A DNA stretch of 64,000 bases from Billgrantia sulfidoxydans (GCF_017868775.1 NZ_CP053381.1:2976001-3040000), one strand, 5' to 3'; shown: positions 37,420 to 47,148, numbered from the stretch's first letter. The notes: generated from the letters alone by a model not told the origin. Translations and numbers: made by a program.

Positions 37420-39150
37420 TCAGCGGGGCGGTACGTTCCGGCTCTCCCGCCGCCTGGAGAGGGCGTCGTCTTGCCGCAGGAGCCGCTCGCGCTCGTGATG
37501 CCAGGCCAGCAGCTCCTCGACGGGCAGCGCCTTGGAATAGAGGAAGCCTTGGGCCTGGTCGCAGCCCAGCGCCTGAAGGGCGCGATGCTGTCCCAGCGTC
37601 TCGACGCCTTCGGCGGTGACTTCCAGGTCGAGCGCATGCCCCACGTCGATCAGGCAAGCCATCAGCTTGCGCGCACGCTCGTCCTTCTCCAGCCCCTCGA
37701 CGAAGGCGCGATCGATCTTGAGGCCGGTGATGGGCAGGTGGCGCAGATATTCGAACGATGAAAAGCCGGTGCCGAAGTCGTCGATGCTGACCTGGATGCC
37801 GTAGCCGCGAATACGCTCCAGTGCCTGCTTGGCCGCAAACAGATCGTGCACCAGCGCGCTCTCGGTGATTTCCACCTCGAGCTGCGATGGGCTGATCCCC
37901 GTCTCCTCCACGAGCTGGTTGAACTCATCCAGCAGGTCGTCATCCATCAGGTTGCGCACCGAGAAGTTGATGCTGACCTTGCCGCCATGGCGGCGGGCGA
38001 AGTGACAGGCCTCGCGCATGACGAACCGGGTCACCGGCGCAATCAGGGTGGTGTTCTCGACCTTGGGCATGAACATGCCGGGGGCGATCAGCGCACCGCT
38101 CTCGTCACGCCAGCGAATGAGCCCCTCGAAGCCGCTGACCCGCCCGCTCGCCAGGTGCAGCTTGGGCTGATAATGGAGTTCGAACTCGCCCTGCGCCAAC
38201 CCGCGACGCACTCGAGCAATCAGACGGATGTTCTGCAGGCTGCGTCGCGCGAAGGAGGGTTGGAAATGGCAGTGCGCGCGATGCTTCTCGGAAGCGGCCA
38301 GCATCGCGATTCTCGCCTCGCGGATCAGGCTGCCCGGAGTGGCGTTACCGGCGCCTTGCAGCGAGCTACCCAGCACCAGCTGCACACGCAGTGGCACTCC
38401 GAGCGTCACCAGGTTGTCCTCCCCCAGGTCGACCACCCGACGGGCGAGACGCTCCAGCTCCCTGTACCCTACCGGCCAGAACAGCAGCACCAGTTCGGCG
38501 CCGCTGACGCGGTAGCTCCCCTGGAGATTGGGGCCCAACTGGGCCAGGCGGTTACTGATCGCCACCATCAGCTCATCGGAAGCATCCGCCCCCAGGGCCT
38601 CCATGATCTCGCCGATGTCCTCGACACGCACCAGCACCACCCCGACGCCACGCCCATCCTGGCGCGTTGATCGCTTCAGCCAGCGGGCCAGGTCCGCTTC
38701 CAGGGCGATGTCATTGGGAAGGCCCGCGCGAGGATCGGTCCGCGATGCCAGCTCGGCGTCGAGGTAGCTCTGCCGCAGGCGCTCGAACAGGCCTCCGGCG
38801 AAGCCGCCGATGATCAGGTACAACCCGAGCCGAATCATCCAGTTGAGGGTGTCCTGGGGCTCGCCGGTCTCCACCGAGAGCGGTATCACCGCCATCAGCA
38901 GACCTGCCGCGAGCGCCACGAGCAAAGAGCCGTACCAGGTATACCAGGCTCCCGCCAGCAGCACGGGGATCAGCATCAGGTAGGGATAGGCGTACTGGGT
39001 GCCGCCGGTGACATGGACGAGCGCCGTGCCCAGCAGCAGCAAAGCGGCCAGCACCAGCCCCTGGCAGGCATGGCGCAACATCAGCGGGCAGGACCGCCAC
39101 CACTGCTCCGCGGCACGCCAGGCGTGGACGATACGGCACATGCCTGCCAT
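37420..39150 (-). CDS. Membrane GGDEF(degenerate)-EAL c-di-GMP phosphodiesterase
   Basis: A 576-residue protein. Residues about 20-120 form four or five transmembrane helices, then a GGDEF-like domain (about 145-310) whose active motif is lost: SGAEL replaces GGDEF. The EAL domain (about 325-560) keeps the catalytic set: EGLIRW at 342-347, NFS, EVEITES, DDFGTGFSS with Asp457-Asp458, LKIDRAFV, AEGVET and QGFLYSKALP. It should therefore hydrolyse c-di-GMP, with the degenerate GGDEF as a possible GTP-binding regulator. I start at ATG 39148-39150, preceded by GGAGAGAG; longer starts add non-conserved sequence. The membrane domain suggests sensing of an envelope signal. Confidence 0.87.
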   Translation of the reverse strand: MAGMCRIVHAWRAAEQWWRSCPLMLRHACQGLVLAALLLLGTALVHVTGGTQYAYPYLMLIPVLLAGAWYTWYGSLLVALAAGLLMAVIPLSVETGEPQDTLNWMIRLGLYLIIGGFAGGLFERLRQSYLDAELASRTDPRAGLPNDIALEADLARWLKRSTRQDGRGVGVVLVRVEDIGEIMEALGADASDELMVAISNRLAQLGPNLQGSYRVSGAELVLLFWPVGYRELERLARRVVDLGEDNLVTLGVPLRVQLVLGSSLQGAGNATPGSLIREARIAMLAASEKHRAHCHFQPSFARRSLQNIRLIARVRRGLAQGEFELHYQPKLHLASGRVSGFEGLIRWRDESGALIAPGMFMPKVENTTLIAPVTRFVMREACHFARRHGGKVSINFSVRNLMDDDLLDEFNQLVEETGISPSQLEVEITESALVHDLFAAKQALERIRGYGIQVSIDDFGTGFSSFEYLRHLPITGLKIDRAFVEGLEKDERARKLMACLIDVGHALDLEVTAEGVETLGQHRALQALGCDQAQGFLYSKALPVEELLAWHHERERLLRQDDALSRRRESRNVPPR

Positions 39151-39414
39151 GGGCTCTCTCTCTCCGACCAAGGGCGTCAACTCAGTAGAACGCTTAGGAT
39201 TTTTTGCAGTGTATACAAGTTGGCTCGAGGTGGCCTTAGCCGCTCTCAACGCTTCGAGGCGCTTCGGCTTGGTTCTCATGCCGCATCGAGCGCCTCGCGT
39301 CAGGCTCACAGCAGCTTGAGAACTGGCGAGCACGAGCCGGATTCGCCAGACTTGCAATGATGGTTAGCGGTATCGGCCAAGGAACCCCTGAACGCCACAT
39401 TGACGAGGCACCCC

Positions 39415-39888
39415 ATGCGCAACCTCAAACTCGACCGCATCGATCGTATGCTGCTCGAAGCCCTTCAGCAGGACGCCCGTCTGACCACTGCCGAAATGGC
39501 AGAGCTCGTGAGCCTCTCGCCCTCCCCTTGCGCTCGCCGTATTCGCCGGCTCGAGCAGGCCGGGTTGATCACTCGCTACCGCGCCGAATTGGACAAGGTC
39601 CGGCTCGGCCTGACGATCACGCTCTTCGTGCAGGTACGGCTCGACCAGCATCAGCAGGAGCGGGTGGAAGCCTTCGAGGAGAGCGTGCGAGACATGCCGG
39701 AGGTGATCCAGTGCCATAGCGTTTCCGGCCATTTCGATTACCTGCTGCAAGTGATCACTGCCGACCTGGGGGCCTCCGAGCAGTGGTTGCGGCAATTCCG
39801 CCAGCTGAAGATGGTCAGCGCCGTGGACAGCAGCTTCGCCATTCGTGCGGTCAAGGAGAATGGCCCTCTTCCCCTGCCGGCCTCGTGA
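39415..39888 (+). CDS. Lrp/AsnC-family transcriptional regulator
   Basis: A 157-residue Lrp-type regulator: N-terminal helix-turn-helix (LDRIDRMLLEALQQDARLTTAEMAELVSLSPSPCARRIRRLEQAGLI) and a C-terminal RAM/AsnC ligand domain (about 68-145, VSGHFDYLLQVITADL). It likely responds to an amino acid, but the target is unknown. ATG 39415 has GAGG six bases upstream; the longer frame adds MTRHP only. The following NAD(P)-binding gene starts 38 bases later and may be cotranscribed. Confidence 0.88.
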   Translation: MRNLKLDRIDRMLLEALQQDARLTTAEMAELVSLSPSPCARRIRRLEQAGLITRYRAELDKVRLGLTITLFVQVRLDQHQQERVEAFEESVRDMPEVIQCHSVSGHFDYLLQVITADLGASEQWLRQFRQLKMVSAVDSSFAIRAVKENGPLPLPAS

Positions 39889-39926
39889 TACCAGGCGATT
39901 CCGGCAGCAGCGACCAGGGAGACAGC

Positions 39927-40832
39927 ATGGCGAGAGCCCCCATTACCGTCTTCGGCGGCACCGGCTTTCTGGGTCGGCACGTGGTGCAGGCCCTGTTCGA
40001 TGCGGGTCATGCGGTGCGCATCGCGGCACGCCGGCCGGCACTGCCGGACTGGGCCGAACCCGGTGACCCCCTGGAACCGATGAGCCTCGACATCCGCAGC
40101 GAGAGCGATGTGAGCCGGGCGCTCGAAGGGGCACGGGGAGTCGTCAATGCCGTGAGCCTCTACGTCGAGCGCGGCCAGGCGAGCTTCGACCAGGTGCATG
40201 TGGAAGGCGCCGGCCGCCTGGCCCGCCTGGCCCGGGCAGAAGGCGTGCCAACCTTCATCCAGCTCTCCGGCATCGGCGCCGCCACGTCGTCGCGCTCGCG
40301 CTATGTCAGGGCGCGGGGGCGCGGCGAGTCGGCCGTGATCGATGCCTACCCCAAGGCGATCATCCTGCGCCCGAGCGTCATGTTCGGCCGCGATGACGCC
40401 TTCCTGAACCGCCTGGCGGAGCTGACTCGGCTGCCCGTCATCCCGCTCTTCGGGCACGGCGAAACGCGACTCCAGCCGGTCCACGTGGTGGACGTGGCAA
40501 GAGCGATCGTGCGACTGATGGGCGCTGCTCCATCCGAACGGCGGCTGTTCGAGTTGGGCGGCCTGGATATCCTGAGCTACCGGGAGATCCTGGAGCTGGT
40601 CATGGCCCACCTGGAGCTTGAGCGCAGGCTGCTGCCGGTACCGTTCCCGCTGTGGCAGCTTGTCGCCCTGCTGGCGTCACCCCTGCCCGGACCGCCGCTG
40701 ACCCGCGACCAGGTCATTATGATGGCCGAGGACAATACGGTCGGCGAGGGCGTGGGGACCTTCGCCGACCTCGACATCCTGCCGCGCTCGCTGCGTGACG
40801 CCCTGCCCGCCTGCCTGCCGGAACGCCGCTGA
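39927..40832 (+). CDS. NAD(P)-binding Rossmann protein, NDUFA9-like
   Basis: A 301-residue atypical short-chain dehydrogenase. The nucleotide-binding motif is FGGTGFLGRHVV at about residues 9-20, followed by SGIGAATSSRSRYVRARGRGESAV, where the Tyr-x-x-x-Lys pair of classical enzymes is replaced (YVRAR), and RPSVMFGRDDAFLNRLAEL. That pattern fits the complex I NDUFA9-like group, whose bacterial members probably bind NADPH without clear dehydrogenase activity. The C-terminal part is hydrophobic and may associate with membrane. ATG preceded by GGGAG. Confidence 0.82.
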   Translation: MARAPITVFGGTGFLGRHVVQALFDAGHAVRIAARRPALPDWAEPGDPLEPMSLDIRSESDVSRALEGARGVVNAVSLYVERGQASFDQVHVEGAGRLARLARAEGVPTFIQLSGIGAATSSRSRYVRARGRGESAVIDAYPKAIILRPSVMFGRDDAFLNRLAELTRLPVIPLFGHGETRLQPVHVVDVARAIVRLMGAAPSERRLFELGGLDILSYREILELVMAHLELERRLLPVPFPLWQLVALLASPLPGPPLTRDQVIMMAEDNTVGEGVGTFADLDILPRSLRDALPACLPERR

Positions 40833-40875
40833 CGACACACGAGCGGCCCATTCGCGCGGCGCATGCCGCCACGCA

Positions 40876-41430
40876 TCACTGCCAGCGCCAGCCATGCCGC
40901 TCCCACCATTCCAGCGCGATGGTCCGGTTCTCCGCGTTGGCGTCTTCGTCCAGCGTCGTGGTGAGGCGGACGTAATCGCCGCCGGTCTGGGTCATCAGGC
41001 GTGGATCCTGAGTGGCCAACTGCAGCGCATACAGGGCCAGCATCAGCTCATACTCGCTGCGAGTATCGAGCAGCGCGAACAGCATCGGAACCGCGGGCTC
41101 GCCGATCTGACCCAGGCGCTCCGCCGCAATGTACCAGACCCGCGGATGCTCCTCGCCGCCGTAGACGTCGATGAAGCCCCGGTCGGCAAGACGGCTGATG
41201 TAGTAGTGGACCTCGTCCTCTTCCGAGGCGAAGTGCGGGGGCACCCAGAAGCGTTCCTGACGCGTAACGGTCACGAGAGGGCGCGTCGGCTCGGTCGGCG
41301 CGACCTGCTCGGGGTCGGCGCGAACCGGCTCGGGAGCGCTCGGCCGTTCGCCCACCTGGGCCGAGCGGCCGGCGCAACCGCTCAGGAACAGCAGCAGCAA
41401 CAGCGCGCTGAAAACTCTGGTGCCAGGCAT
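40876..41430 (-). CDS. Predicted lipoprotein of unknown function
   Basis: A 184-residue lipoprotein: signal peptide with lipobox LSGC (Cys19), a Pro/Glu-rich linker to about residue 55, then a helical domain containing YYISRLADRGFIDVYGG and RVWYIAAERLGQIGEPAVPMLFALLDTRSEYE, which reads like a HEAT-type repeat. I do not recognise a named family. ATG 41428-41430 has GGGGAG upstream. The neighbours are convergent or unrelated, so context is uninformative. Confidence 0.75.
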   Translation of the reverse strand: MPGTRVFSALLLLLFLSGCAGRSAQVGERPSAPEPVRADPEQVAPTEPTRPLVTVTRQERFWVPPHFASEEDEVHYYISRLADRGFIDVYGGEEHPRVWYIAAERLGQIGEPAVPMLFALLDTRSEYELMLALYALQLATQDPRLMTQTGGDYVRLTTTLDEDANAENRTIALEWWERHGWRWQ

Positions 41431-41491
41431 GGCGTACTCCCCGGTTTGGCTCATCGTTGCGGTGTGTTTTACGTCTTCGTGCGCTGCTTGG

Positions 41492-42385
41492 CTAGCCCTC
41501 GTCTATCAGCCGTGCCAGCGCCCGAGCCAGGACGGAGGCCATGTGCACGGCATTGCTCTCGTGAACGATGGTGTCGGTGCTCCAGACCTCGCCTACTCCC
41601 GCCCGACGGATGACGCTCATGGCATCGCCGGCAAACAGCGCATGGGTCACCGCCACGTCGACGCTGTCCGCCCCGGCGGCCAGCACTTGCTCGGCGGCCT
41701 GGGCCAGCGTACGACCGGAGCTGGCCACATCGTCCAGCAGCACGACGCGCCGGCCGGCAATGGCCAGGTCCGGCAGCGCGATGTCGACGTCACGGTCGCC
41801 GTGCCGCGCCTTGGTACACACGCCATAGTCGAGCCCTGCCACCCTGGCCGCACTCTCCACCCACTGCAGCGATTCCGCATCGGGCCCCAGCAGCAGCGCA
41901 TCGGGGCGCCGCTGGACGATCGCCGCCCCCAGCTGCGGGGCGCCGGAGAGCGCAAGGGCATGCGCCAAGGGTATCGCCTGCTCCAGGCGCTCGATGCGAT
42001 GCAGGTGTGGGTCGACGGTCACTACGGCATCGAACGACTCGGCGAGGAAGCCGCCAACCAGACGCTGGCTGACGAGCTCTCCCGGGTGGAAGGCCATGTC
42101 CTGTCGCATGTAGGCCAGGTAGGGGGCCACCAGTACCAGACGCTTGACCCCCTGCGCACGCGCGTGGCGAGCCAGCAGCATCAGCTCGACCAGCTTGTCG
42201 TTGGGGCGGTCCAGGCTGCGATAGATGACCAGGCAGGCGGGCAGCTCGACGTCAGGCAGGCGCAGGCACAGCTCCTCGTCGGGGAAGCGATGGCGCCCGA
42301 CCGCACGGGCCTCGATGCCCGCCGCCGCGGCCAGGCGCCCGGCAGGCAGGGATTCCTCTTCGAAATAGAGCAGGGCGGCGCGCAT
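41492..42385 (-). CDS. Ribose-phosphate pyrophosphokinase-like protein
   Basis: A 297-residue paralog of PRPP synthetase. The PRPP-binding loop is VVLLDDVASSGRTL; RFPDEELCLRL and VDPHLHRIE correspond to the substrate and PPi loops of Prs, and CTKARHGDRD to the mobile basic loop. It diverges from housekeeping Prs, so another ribose phosphate could be the substrate. The start shares one base with the stop of the upstream phosphorylase gene (TGATG), indicating coupled translation and a joint pathway. Confidence 0.85.
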   Translation of the reverse strand: MRAALLYFEEESLPAGRLAAAAGIEARAVGRHRFPDEELCLRLPDVELPACLVIYRSLDRPNDKLVELMLLARHARAQGVKRLVLVAPYLAYMRQDMAFHPGELVSQRLVGGFLAESFDAVVTVDPHLHRIERLEQAIPLAHALALSGAPQLGAAIVQRRPDALLLGPDAESLQWVESAARVAGLDYGVCTKARHGDRDVDIALPDLAIAGRRVVLLDDVASSGRTLAQAAEQVLAAGADSVDVAVTHALFAGDAMSVIRRAGVGEVWSTDTIVHESNAVHMASVLARALARLIDEG

Positions 42386-43977
42386 CAGAACTCCACGTTC
42401 AGGCGATTGATCTCGTCCGGCTGACCGATACTGTAGCCGCTGTGGTGCTCGCTGCACTGATGGGCGAAGCCTCGTTCGCTGCGAAAGGCGGCATATACCC
42501 GGTACAGCGGCTGGCCCCGTTCGACCCGATCGCCGATCTGAGCCAGCAGATCGACCCCGGCCCCCTTGGCCTTGGGCGCCCCGGCCAGGCGCGCGATGCG
42601 GGCCAGGCGCAGGTTGTCGATGGCGGTGACGACCCCCGCCTGCGGCGCCAGCACCTCGAAGCGATGCGGTGCCAGCTCGGGGGCGTCGAGGTCGAAGGGC
42701 TTCTCGCCCTGGGCACGAATGATCGCCTGCATCTTCTCCAGCGCCCGGCCGGAGTCGAGGATGTCCCGGGCGATGCCGAAGCCGTCACCACCGCGGATGT
42801 CGGGGTCGAACTCCAGCATTCGCCCCGCCAGGCGCAGCGATTTCTGGCGCAGGTCCATGGGAGCGTGGGGATGGTTGGTGAGGACTCGCATCACGTCGCG
42901 AGCCTCCAGCACGGGGCCGATGCCGCGTCCCACCGGTTGGCTGCCGTCGGTGATCACCACATCCAGCACCAGCCCCATGCGGCCGGCCACGAACTCGAAC
43001 AGCTTGCGCAGCCGGCGGGCCTCCGGCATGGAGCGGACCTTGGCATGCGGCCCGACGGGAATGTCGAGCAGCAGGTGTGTCGAGCCGGCCGCCACCTTCT
43101 TCGACAGAATGGAGGCGACCATCTGTCCCGGCGAATCGATGGAGAGCGGTCGCTCCACCGCGATCAACACGTCGTCGGCCGGGGAAAGCTCGCTGGTGCC
43201 GCCCCAGGCCACACAGCCACGGTGAGTACGCACCAACTCACCCAGCTCGTCGAAGGGCACGTCCACCTTGGCCAGCACCTCCATGGTATCGGCGGTGCCC
43301 GACGGGGAGGTGATCGCGCGCGACGAGGTCTTGGGGCACAGCAGGCCGTGGGCCGCCACGATGGGCACCACCAGCATGGAGGTACGGTTGCCGGGAATGC
43401 CGCCGATGCAGTGCTTGTCGACTACCGGATGCTCGTGCCAGTCGAGTCGACGCCCCACCCGCCCCATGGCGTCGCTGAGGTAGAAGATCTCCTCGCGATC
43501 GAGTTCGCCCAGTTCGCAGGCCACCACGAAGGCCGTCAGCTCGATTTTCGAATAGCGCAGCTCGGCGATGTCCTGGACGATCTCGCGGAAATCCCGGCGC
43601 GTGAGACGCTCACCGGCGATCTTGCGACGCAGGGCCGGAATCGAAGCGGGCGGCTCTGCCTGCGATACGCTGACCGGGTGCCCTTCTTCCACGCCGAGCA
43701 GGGCAAAGGCGTCTTCGGAAAGCCCCAACTGGGTGTGGCCGACGATGGCAACGTCGTCGACCACATTCAGGGTCGCCAGGATGCGTCGGCCATTGGCACG
43801 CACCTCGACCTTCGACAGCGCCTGGAAACCCTCGGCACGATAGAGGTCGCACTCGCGATGCAGATAGGCGACGTTCTCGCGGTACGTATCGATGGCCACG
43901 CGACACAGCGCGAGCGGTATCCCCGCTTCATCGCTGGGCTTGGCCTTGTTCGAGGCGTGCGGTCGGGTCCTGTTCAT
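42385..43977 (-). CDS. Nucleotide/thymidine phosphorylase of the archaeal AMP-phosphorylase type
   Basis: A 530-residue member of the putative thymidine phosphorylase family that includes archaeal AMP phosphorylase. An N-terminal domain of about 90 residues precedes the alpha/beta phosphorylase core, with [36 protein letters not shown] and [20 protein letters not shown] as signature blocks. The archaeal enzymes convert NMP plus phosphate to base and ribose 1,5-bisphosphate. The overlap with a PRPP synthetase-like gene supports a ribose-phosphate salvage role. I start at ATG 43975-43977, with GGGAG about ten bases upstream; the upstream open frame looks non-coding. Confidence 0.87.
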   Translation of the reverse strand: MNRTRPHASNKAKPSDEAGIPLALCRVAIDTYRENVAYLHRECDLYRAEGFQALSKVEVRANGRRILATLNVVDDVAIVGHTQLGLSEDAFALLGVEEGHPVSVSQAEPPASIPALRRKIAGERLTRRDFREIVQDIAELRYSKIELTAFVVACELGELDREEIFYLSDAMGRVGRRLDWHEHPVVDKHCIGGIPGNRTSMLVVPIVAAHGLLCPKTSSRAITSPSGTADTMEVLAKVDVPFDELGELVRTHRGCVAWGGTSELSPADDVLIAVERPLSIDSPGQMVASILSKKVAAGSTHLLLDIPVGPHAKVRSMPEARRLRKLFEFVAGRMGLVLDVVITDGSQPVGRGIGPVLEARDVMRVLTNHPHAPMDLRQKSLRLAGRMLEFDPDIRGGDGFGIARDILDSGRALEKMQAIIRAQGEKPFDLDAPELAPHRFEVLAPQAGVVTAIDNLRLARIARLAGAPKAKGAGVDLLAQIGDRVERGQPLYRVYAAFRSERGFAHQCSEHHSGYSIGQPDEINRLNVEF

Positions 43978-44183
43978 GCGGCGAATCGTCTCCCTCGGGG
44001 CATGCGCTTCAGTCTGCCGCATTTCTTTCGCCCGGGGCAGCACCAAGGACACCCGACATGACCTAGGGCAAGCGTGTCGATATGCCGGACGCCCGTGTGC
44101 GTTCCCGACAAGGAGAGAGGACACACGAATGCCATCTTGCCGCTATGCTCCGAGAGACGAGAGTGAAATCGACAGGAGGCAGC

Positions 44184-45128
44184 ATGAAGTTCGCCATCAT
44201 GGGTAGCGGCGGTGTCGGCGGCTACTTCGGCGCACGCCTGGCCGAGGCCGGCGAAGACGTCACCTTCATCGCCCGCGGCGAGCACCTCGCCGCCATGTCG
44301 AGCCAGGGATTGCGTGTGAGCAGCATCAAGGGAGACGTCATGCTGCCCCGGGTCACGGCCACGGACGACCCCGCCACGCTGGGCGAGGTGGATTGCGTCA
44401 TCGTGGCGGTCAAGGCATGGCAGGTGAGGGAGGCCGCCGAGTCGATTCGCCCCCTGGTCGGCCCTGACACCCTGGTGCTGCCGTTGGAGAACGGCGTCGA
44501 AGCTGCCGACATCCTGGCCGAGGTGTTGGGCGAAGCGCCGGTGCTCGAGGGGCTGTGCGGCATCCTGGCCTGGCGGGAAGCGCCGGGGCACATCCGCCAC
44601 GCCGGCGTGGACCCGTTCATCCGCTTCGGTGAGCGTGACAATCACAGCAGTGCACGTACGGCACGCCTCAAGGCCGTCTTCGACAAGGTACACGGCGTCA
44701 GCGCCGAGATTCCCGACGACATACGCGTCGCCCAGTGGAGCAAGTTCCTGTTCATCTGCGCCATGAGCGGCATTGGCAGCATCACCAGGGCTCCCATCGG
44801 GGTCACGCGACAGCTACCCGAGACGCGTGCGCTGATCCAGGCCATGCTCGAGGAGATCGACCAGGTCGCCCGTGGCCATGGCGTCGCGTTTCCTGCCGAT
44901 GCCGTCGCCCGCGCCATGCAGTTCATCGACGCCATGCCGGCCGAGAGCACCTCCTCCATGCAGCGCAACATCATGGCCGGAGAGCCCTCCGAGCTGGAGT
45001 CGCAGAATGGCGCCGTGGTGCGCCTGGGCCGCGCCGTTGGCGTGACGACACCGGTTCACGCCCTGGTCTATGCGGCCCTGCTGCCCCAGGAGCTGGCGGC
45101 CCGCGGCGAAACGCCCTCCTACGAGTGA
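44184..45128 (+). CDS. 2-dehydropantoate 2-reductase
   Basis: A 314-residue PanE/ApbA-family reductase that would convert ketopantoate to pantoate with NADPH in coenzyme A synthesis. Visible are the nucleotide-binding GSGGVGGYFGA at about residues 7-17, VAVKAWQ with a conserved Lys, PLENGV with the substrate Asn, and WSKFLFICAMSGIGSITRAPIG with the catalytic Lys. The family has many paralogs acting on other 2-oxoacids, and neighbours are not pantothenate genes, so I give no symbol. AGGAGG stands seven bases before the ATG. Confidence 0.85.
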   Translation: MKFAIMGSGGVGGYFGARLAEAGEDVTFIARGEHLAAMSSQGLRVSSIKGDVMLPRVTATDDPATLGEVDCVIVAVKAWQVREAAESIRPLVGPDTLVLPLENGVEAADILAEVLGEAPVLEGLCGILAWREAPGHIRHAGVDPFIRFGERDNHSSARTARLKAVFDKVHGVSAEIPDDIRVAQWSKFLFICAMSGIGSITRAPIGVTRQLPETRALIQAMLEEIDQVARGHGVAFPADAVARAMQFIDAMPAESTSSMQRNIMAGEPSELESQNGAVVRLGRAVGVTTPVHALVYAALLPQELAARGETPSYE

Positions 45129-45218
45129 ATTCCTTGCGTCGGCAGACGGTGGCATGGTTCGGTTTGGAGTATTCTGATTGAACAGGCCGTGAAGCGCCGA
45201 TCCGCTGGAGCACCGATT

Positions 45219-45986
45219 ATGAACGACGCCTCCCACCATCCTCGGGGACAGCACTGGAATGCCGCCTCCTACGCCCACAACGCCGATTTCGTCGCCGAGC
45301 TGGGCAGTGCAGCGGCCAGGCTGCTGGACCCTCGCCCCGGCGAACGCATTCTCGACCTGGGCTGCGGCGACGGCACCCTGACCGAGGTGCTGGCGAAGTC
45401 CGGGGCCACCGTCGTGGGCGTGGACGCCGCCATCGACATGGTCGAAGCCGCCCGGGCACGGGGGCTCGACGCTCGCGTCCTGGACGCTCACAACCTGCCC
45501 TTCGAACACGAGTTCGATGCGGTGTTCAGCAACGCCGCCCTGCACTGGATGCTCAACCATGAAGCCGTCGTCGCCAGCATCCATCGCTCGCTGAAGCCGG
45601 GCGGGCGTTTCGTGGCCGAGTTCGGCGGTCACGGCAACGTGGCGGCGATCTGCACCGCCCTGCTGGCGGCGCTTCAGGCGCGCGGCATCAGCGGCAAGGC
45701 CCGCTTTCCGTGGTTCTTTCCCACTCCCGATGAGTATCGTGAATGCCTCGAAGCGGCCGGGTTCGCGGTCGAGTCCATCGAATCGATCCCACGCCCGACC
45801 CGCCTGCCTACGGGCATGACCGGCTGGCTCGCCACCTTTGCCAACCCCTTCGTGCATGGCCTGGACGAAGAGATACGCGAGGCGGTACTGGACGACGCCT
45901 TGGCGCTGCTGGCGCCAAGCCTGCGCGACAGCCACGGCAACTGGACGGCCGACTATGTGCGCTTGCGCGTGAAGGCGCATCGCTGA
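45219..45986 (+). CDS. Class I SAM-dependent methyltransferase
   Basis: A 255-residue methyltransferase with the Rossmann-type SAM site: ILDLGCGDGTLTEVL (motif I, about residues 44-58), VVGVDAAIDMVEAAR (motif II) and FDAVFSNAALHWM (motif IV). The sequence resembles trans-aconitate/ubiquinone-type small-molecule methyltransferases, but the substrate is not identifiable. ATG 45219 with GGAG nine bases upstream. It follows the ketopantoate reductase by 90 bases. Confidence 0.85.
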   Translation: MNDASHHPRGQHWNAASYAHNADFVAELGSAAARLLDPRPGERILDLGCGDGTLTEVLAKSGATVVGVDAAIDMVEAARARGLDARVLDAHNLPFEHEFDAVFSNAALHWMLNHEAVVASIHRSLKPGGRFVAEFGGHGNVAAICTALLAALQARGISGKARFPWFFPTPDEYRECLEAAGFAVESIESIPRPTRLPTGMTGWLATFANPFVHGLDEEIREAVLDDALALLAPSLRDSHGNWTADYVRLRVKAHR

Positions 45987-46073
45987 AGCGTCAAACCCGA
46001 GCGGTCAGGTAGTGATACGCCCGGGCCAGCTGCGCCTGGCACGGCAAGCTGTCGCGCCCCGTCGCCCCGCGCT

Positions 46074-46985
46074 TCAGCCGACCGGCTCGAGCGGGTTCCA
46101 GTCCGTGCGATTGGCCAGGAACTCCGGACGCGGACGATTGCCGCAGAATGGGTTCAGCAACCCATTGTCGACGCTGTTGTAGACGAAAAAGAGATTGCTG
46201 CGCGGCCAGCAGGACATGTTGGTGTTGGAGCCGTGCATGGTGTTGCATTCGAACATCACCAGGGTGCCGGCCGGCCCCTTCGGCGCCTCGATATCCCCGT
46301 CGAGCATCAGCTGGCGCAGGCTGGCATTGTCGGGCACGCCCACGTACTGGCTCTTGAGCGACTCCTTGTAGTTGTCGGTCGGCGTGCGCCCCACGCAGGG
46401 GACGAAATACTTGTGCGACCCGGGGATCAGCATCAGCGGGCCGTTGAACTCGCCATTGTCGGTCAGCACGATCGAGCAGCTCAGCGAGCGCATGCGTGGC
46501 ATACCGTCCTCGCTGTGCCAGGTCTCGAAGTCGGAATGCCAGTCGAAGCCCTTGCCCTTGAAGCCGGGCTTGTAGTTGATACGCGACTGGTGGATGTACA
46601 CGCCCTTGCCGAGCAACTGCTCGACCATGGCCAGCAGCCGCGGATCGCGGGTCAAGCGGCTGAAGCGCTCGGAAATCTCGTGAATGCCGAAGATCGAGCG
46701 GATCTCCTCGCGGCCCGGCTCGAGAATGGTGCCTTCCGAGAGCTTGAGGTCCTCGTCCTCTTCGTAGTCACGCAGCTCCTGGATGAAGGCTTCCATCTCT
46801 TCTCGGTCGAAAAAACCCTCAAACGAAAGAAACCCCTTCTCCTCGTATTCGCGTATCTGCTCCTCGCTCAGCGGCCCGTCCCCGCGCTCGGCCCCTTCGG
46901 CGTAGACCACGGGGTCGATGCGCTCGAACATGCCGAGCTTGCGCTCCAGTCGCGTAGGGAACAGATCCTGCACGTCATTCTTCAT
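46074..46985 (-). CDS. ectD: Ectoine 5-hydroxylase
   Basis: A 303-residue non-heme Fe(II)/2-oxoglutarate dioxygenase that converts the compatible solute ectoine to 5-hydroxyectoine. The strictly conserved EctD signature FDWHSDFETWHSEDGMP is at residues 147-163, giving the iron ligands His150, Asp152 and His251; the 2-oxoglutarate Arg lies in WPRSNLFFVYNS. AAGGAGGAG precedes the ATG. The gene is not beside ectABC in this window, as in some Halomonas where ectD is unlinked. A possible promoter is at 47042-47070. This gene is the clearest sign of a halophilic lifestyle. Confidence 0.97.
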   Translation of the reverse strand: MKNDVQDLFPTRLERKLGMFERIDPVVYAEGAERGDGPLSEEQIREYEEKGFLSFEGFFDREEMEAFIQELRDYEEDEDLKLSEGTILEPGREEIRSIFGIHEISERFSRLTRDPRLLAMVEQLLGKGVYIHQSRINYKPGFKGKGFDWHSDFETWHSEDGMPRMRSLSCSIVLTDNGEFNGPLMLIPGSHKYFVPCVGRTPTDNYKESLKSQYVGVPDNASLRQLMLDGDIEAPKGPAGTLVMFECNTMHGSNTNMSCWPRSNLFFVYNSVDNGLLNPFCGNRPRPEFLANRTDWNPLEPVG

Positions 46986-47041
46986 CGCATGCTCCTCCTT
47001 GAATCCAAGCGAAACACCAATCCTCCGACTGGTAACAACCC

Positions 47042-47070
47042 AACTTAGCCCTGGAAACCTTTGCCTGCAA
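47042..47070 (-). promoter_or_regulatory. Possible sigma70 promoter of ectD
   Basis: On the minus strand TTGCAG (47065-47070), 17 bases, TAAGTT (47042-47047), about 57 bases upstream of the ectD start. Confidence 0.4.
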
Positions 47071-47148
47071 AGCGACTTTGTATCGGCCTATTGCGCCAAG
47101 AAAAGTAACCGTAATCATCGGGGTAACGACGACCGCCACGAGACCGGC

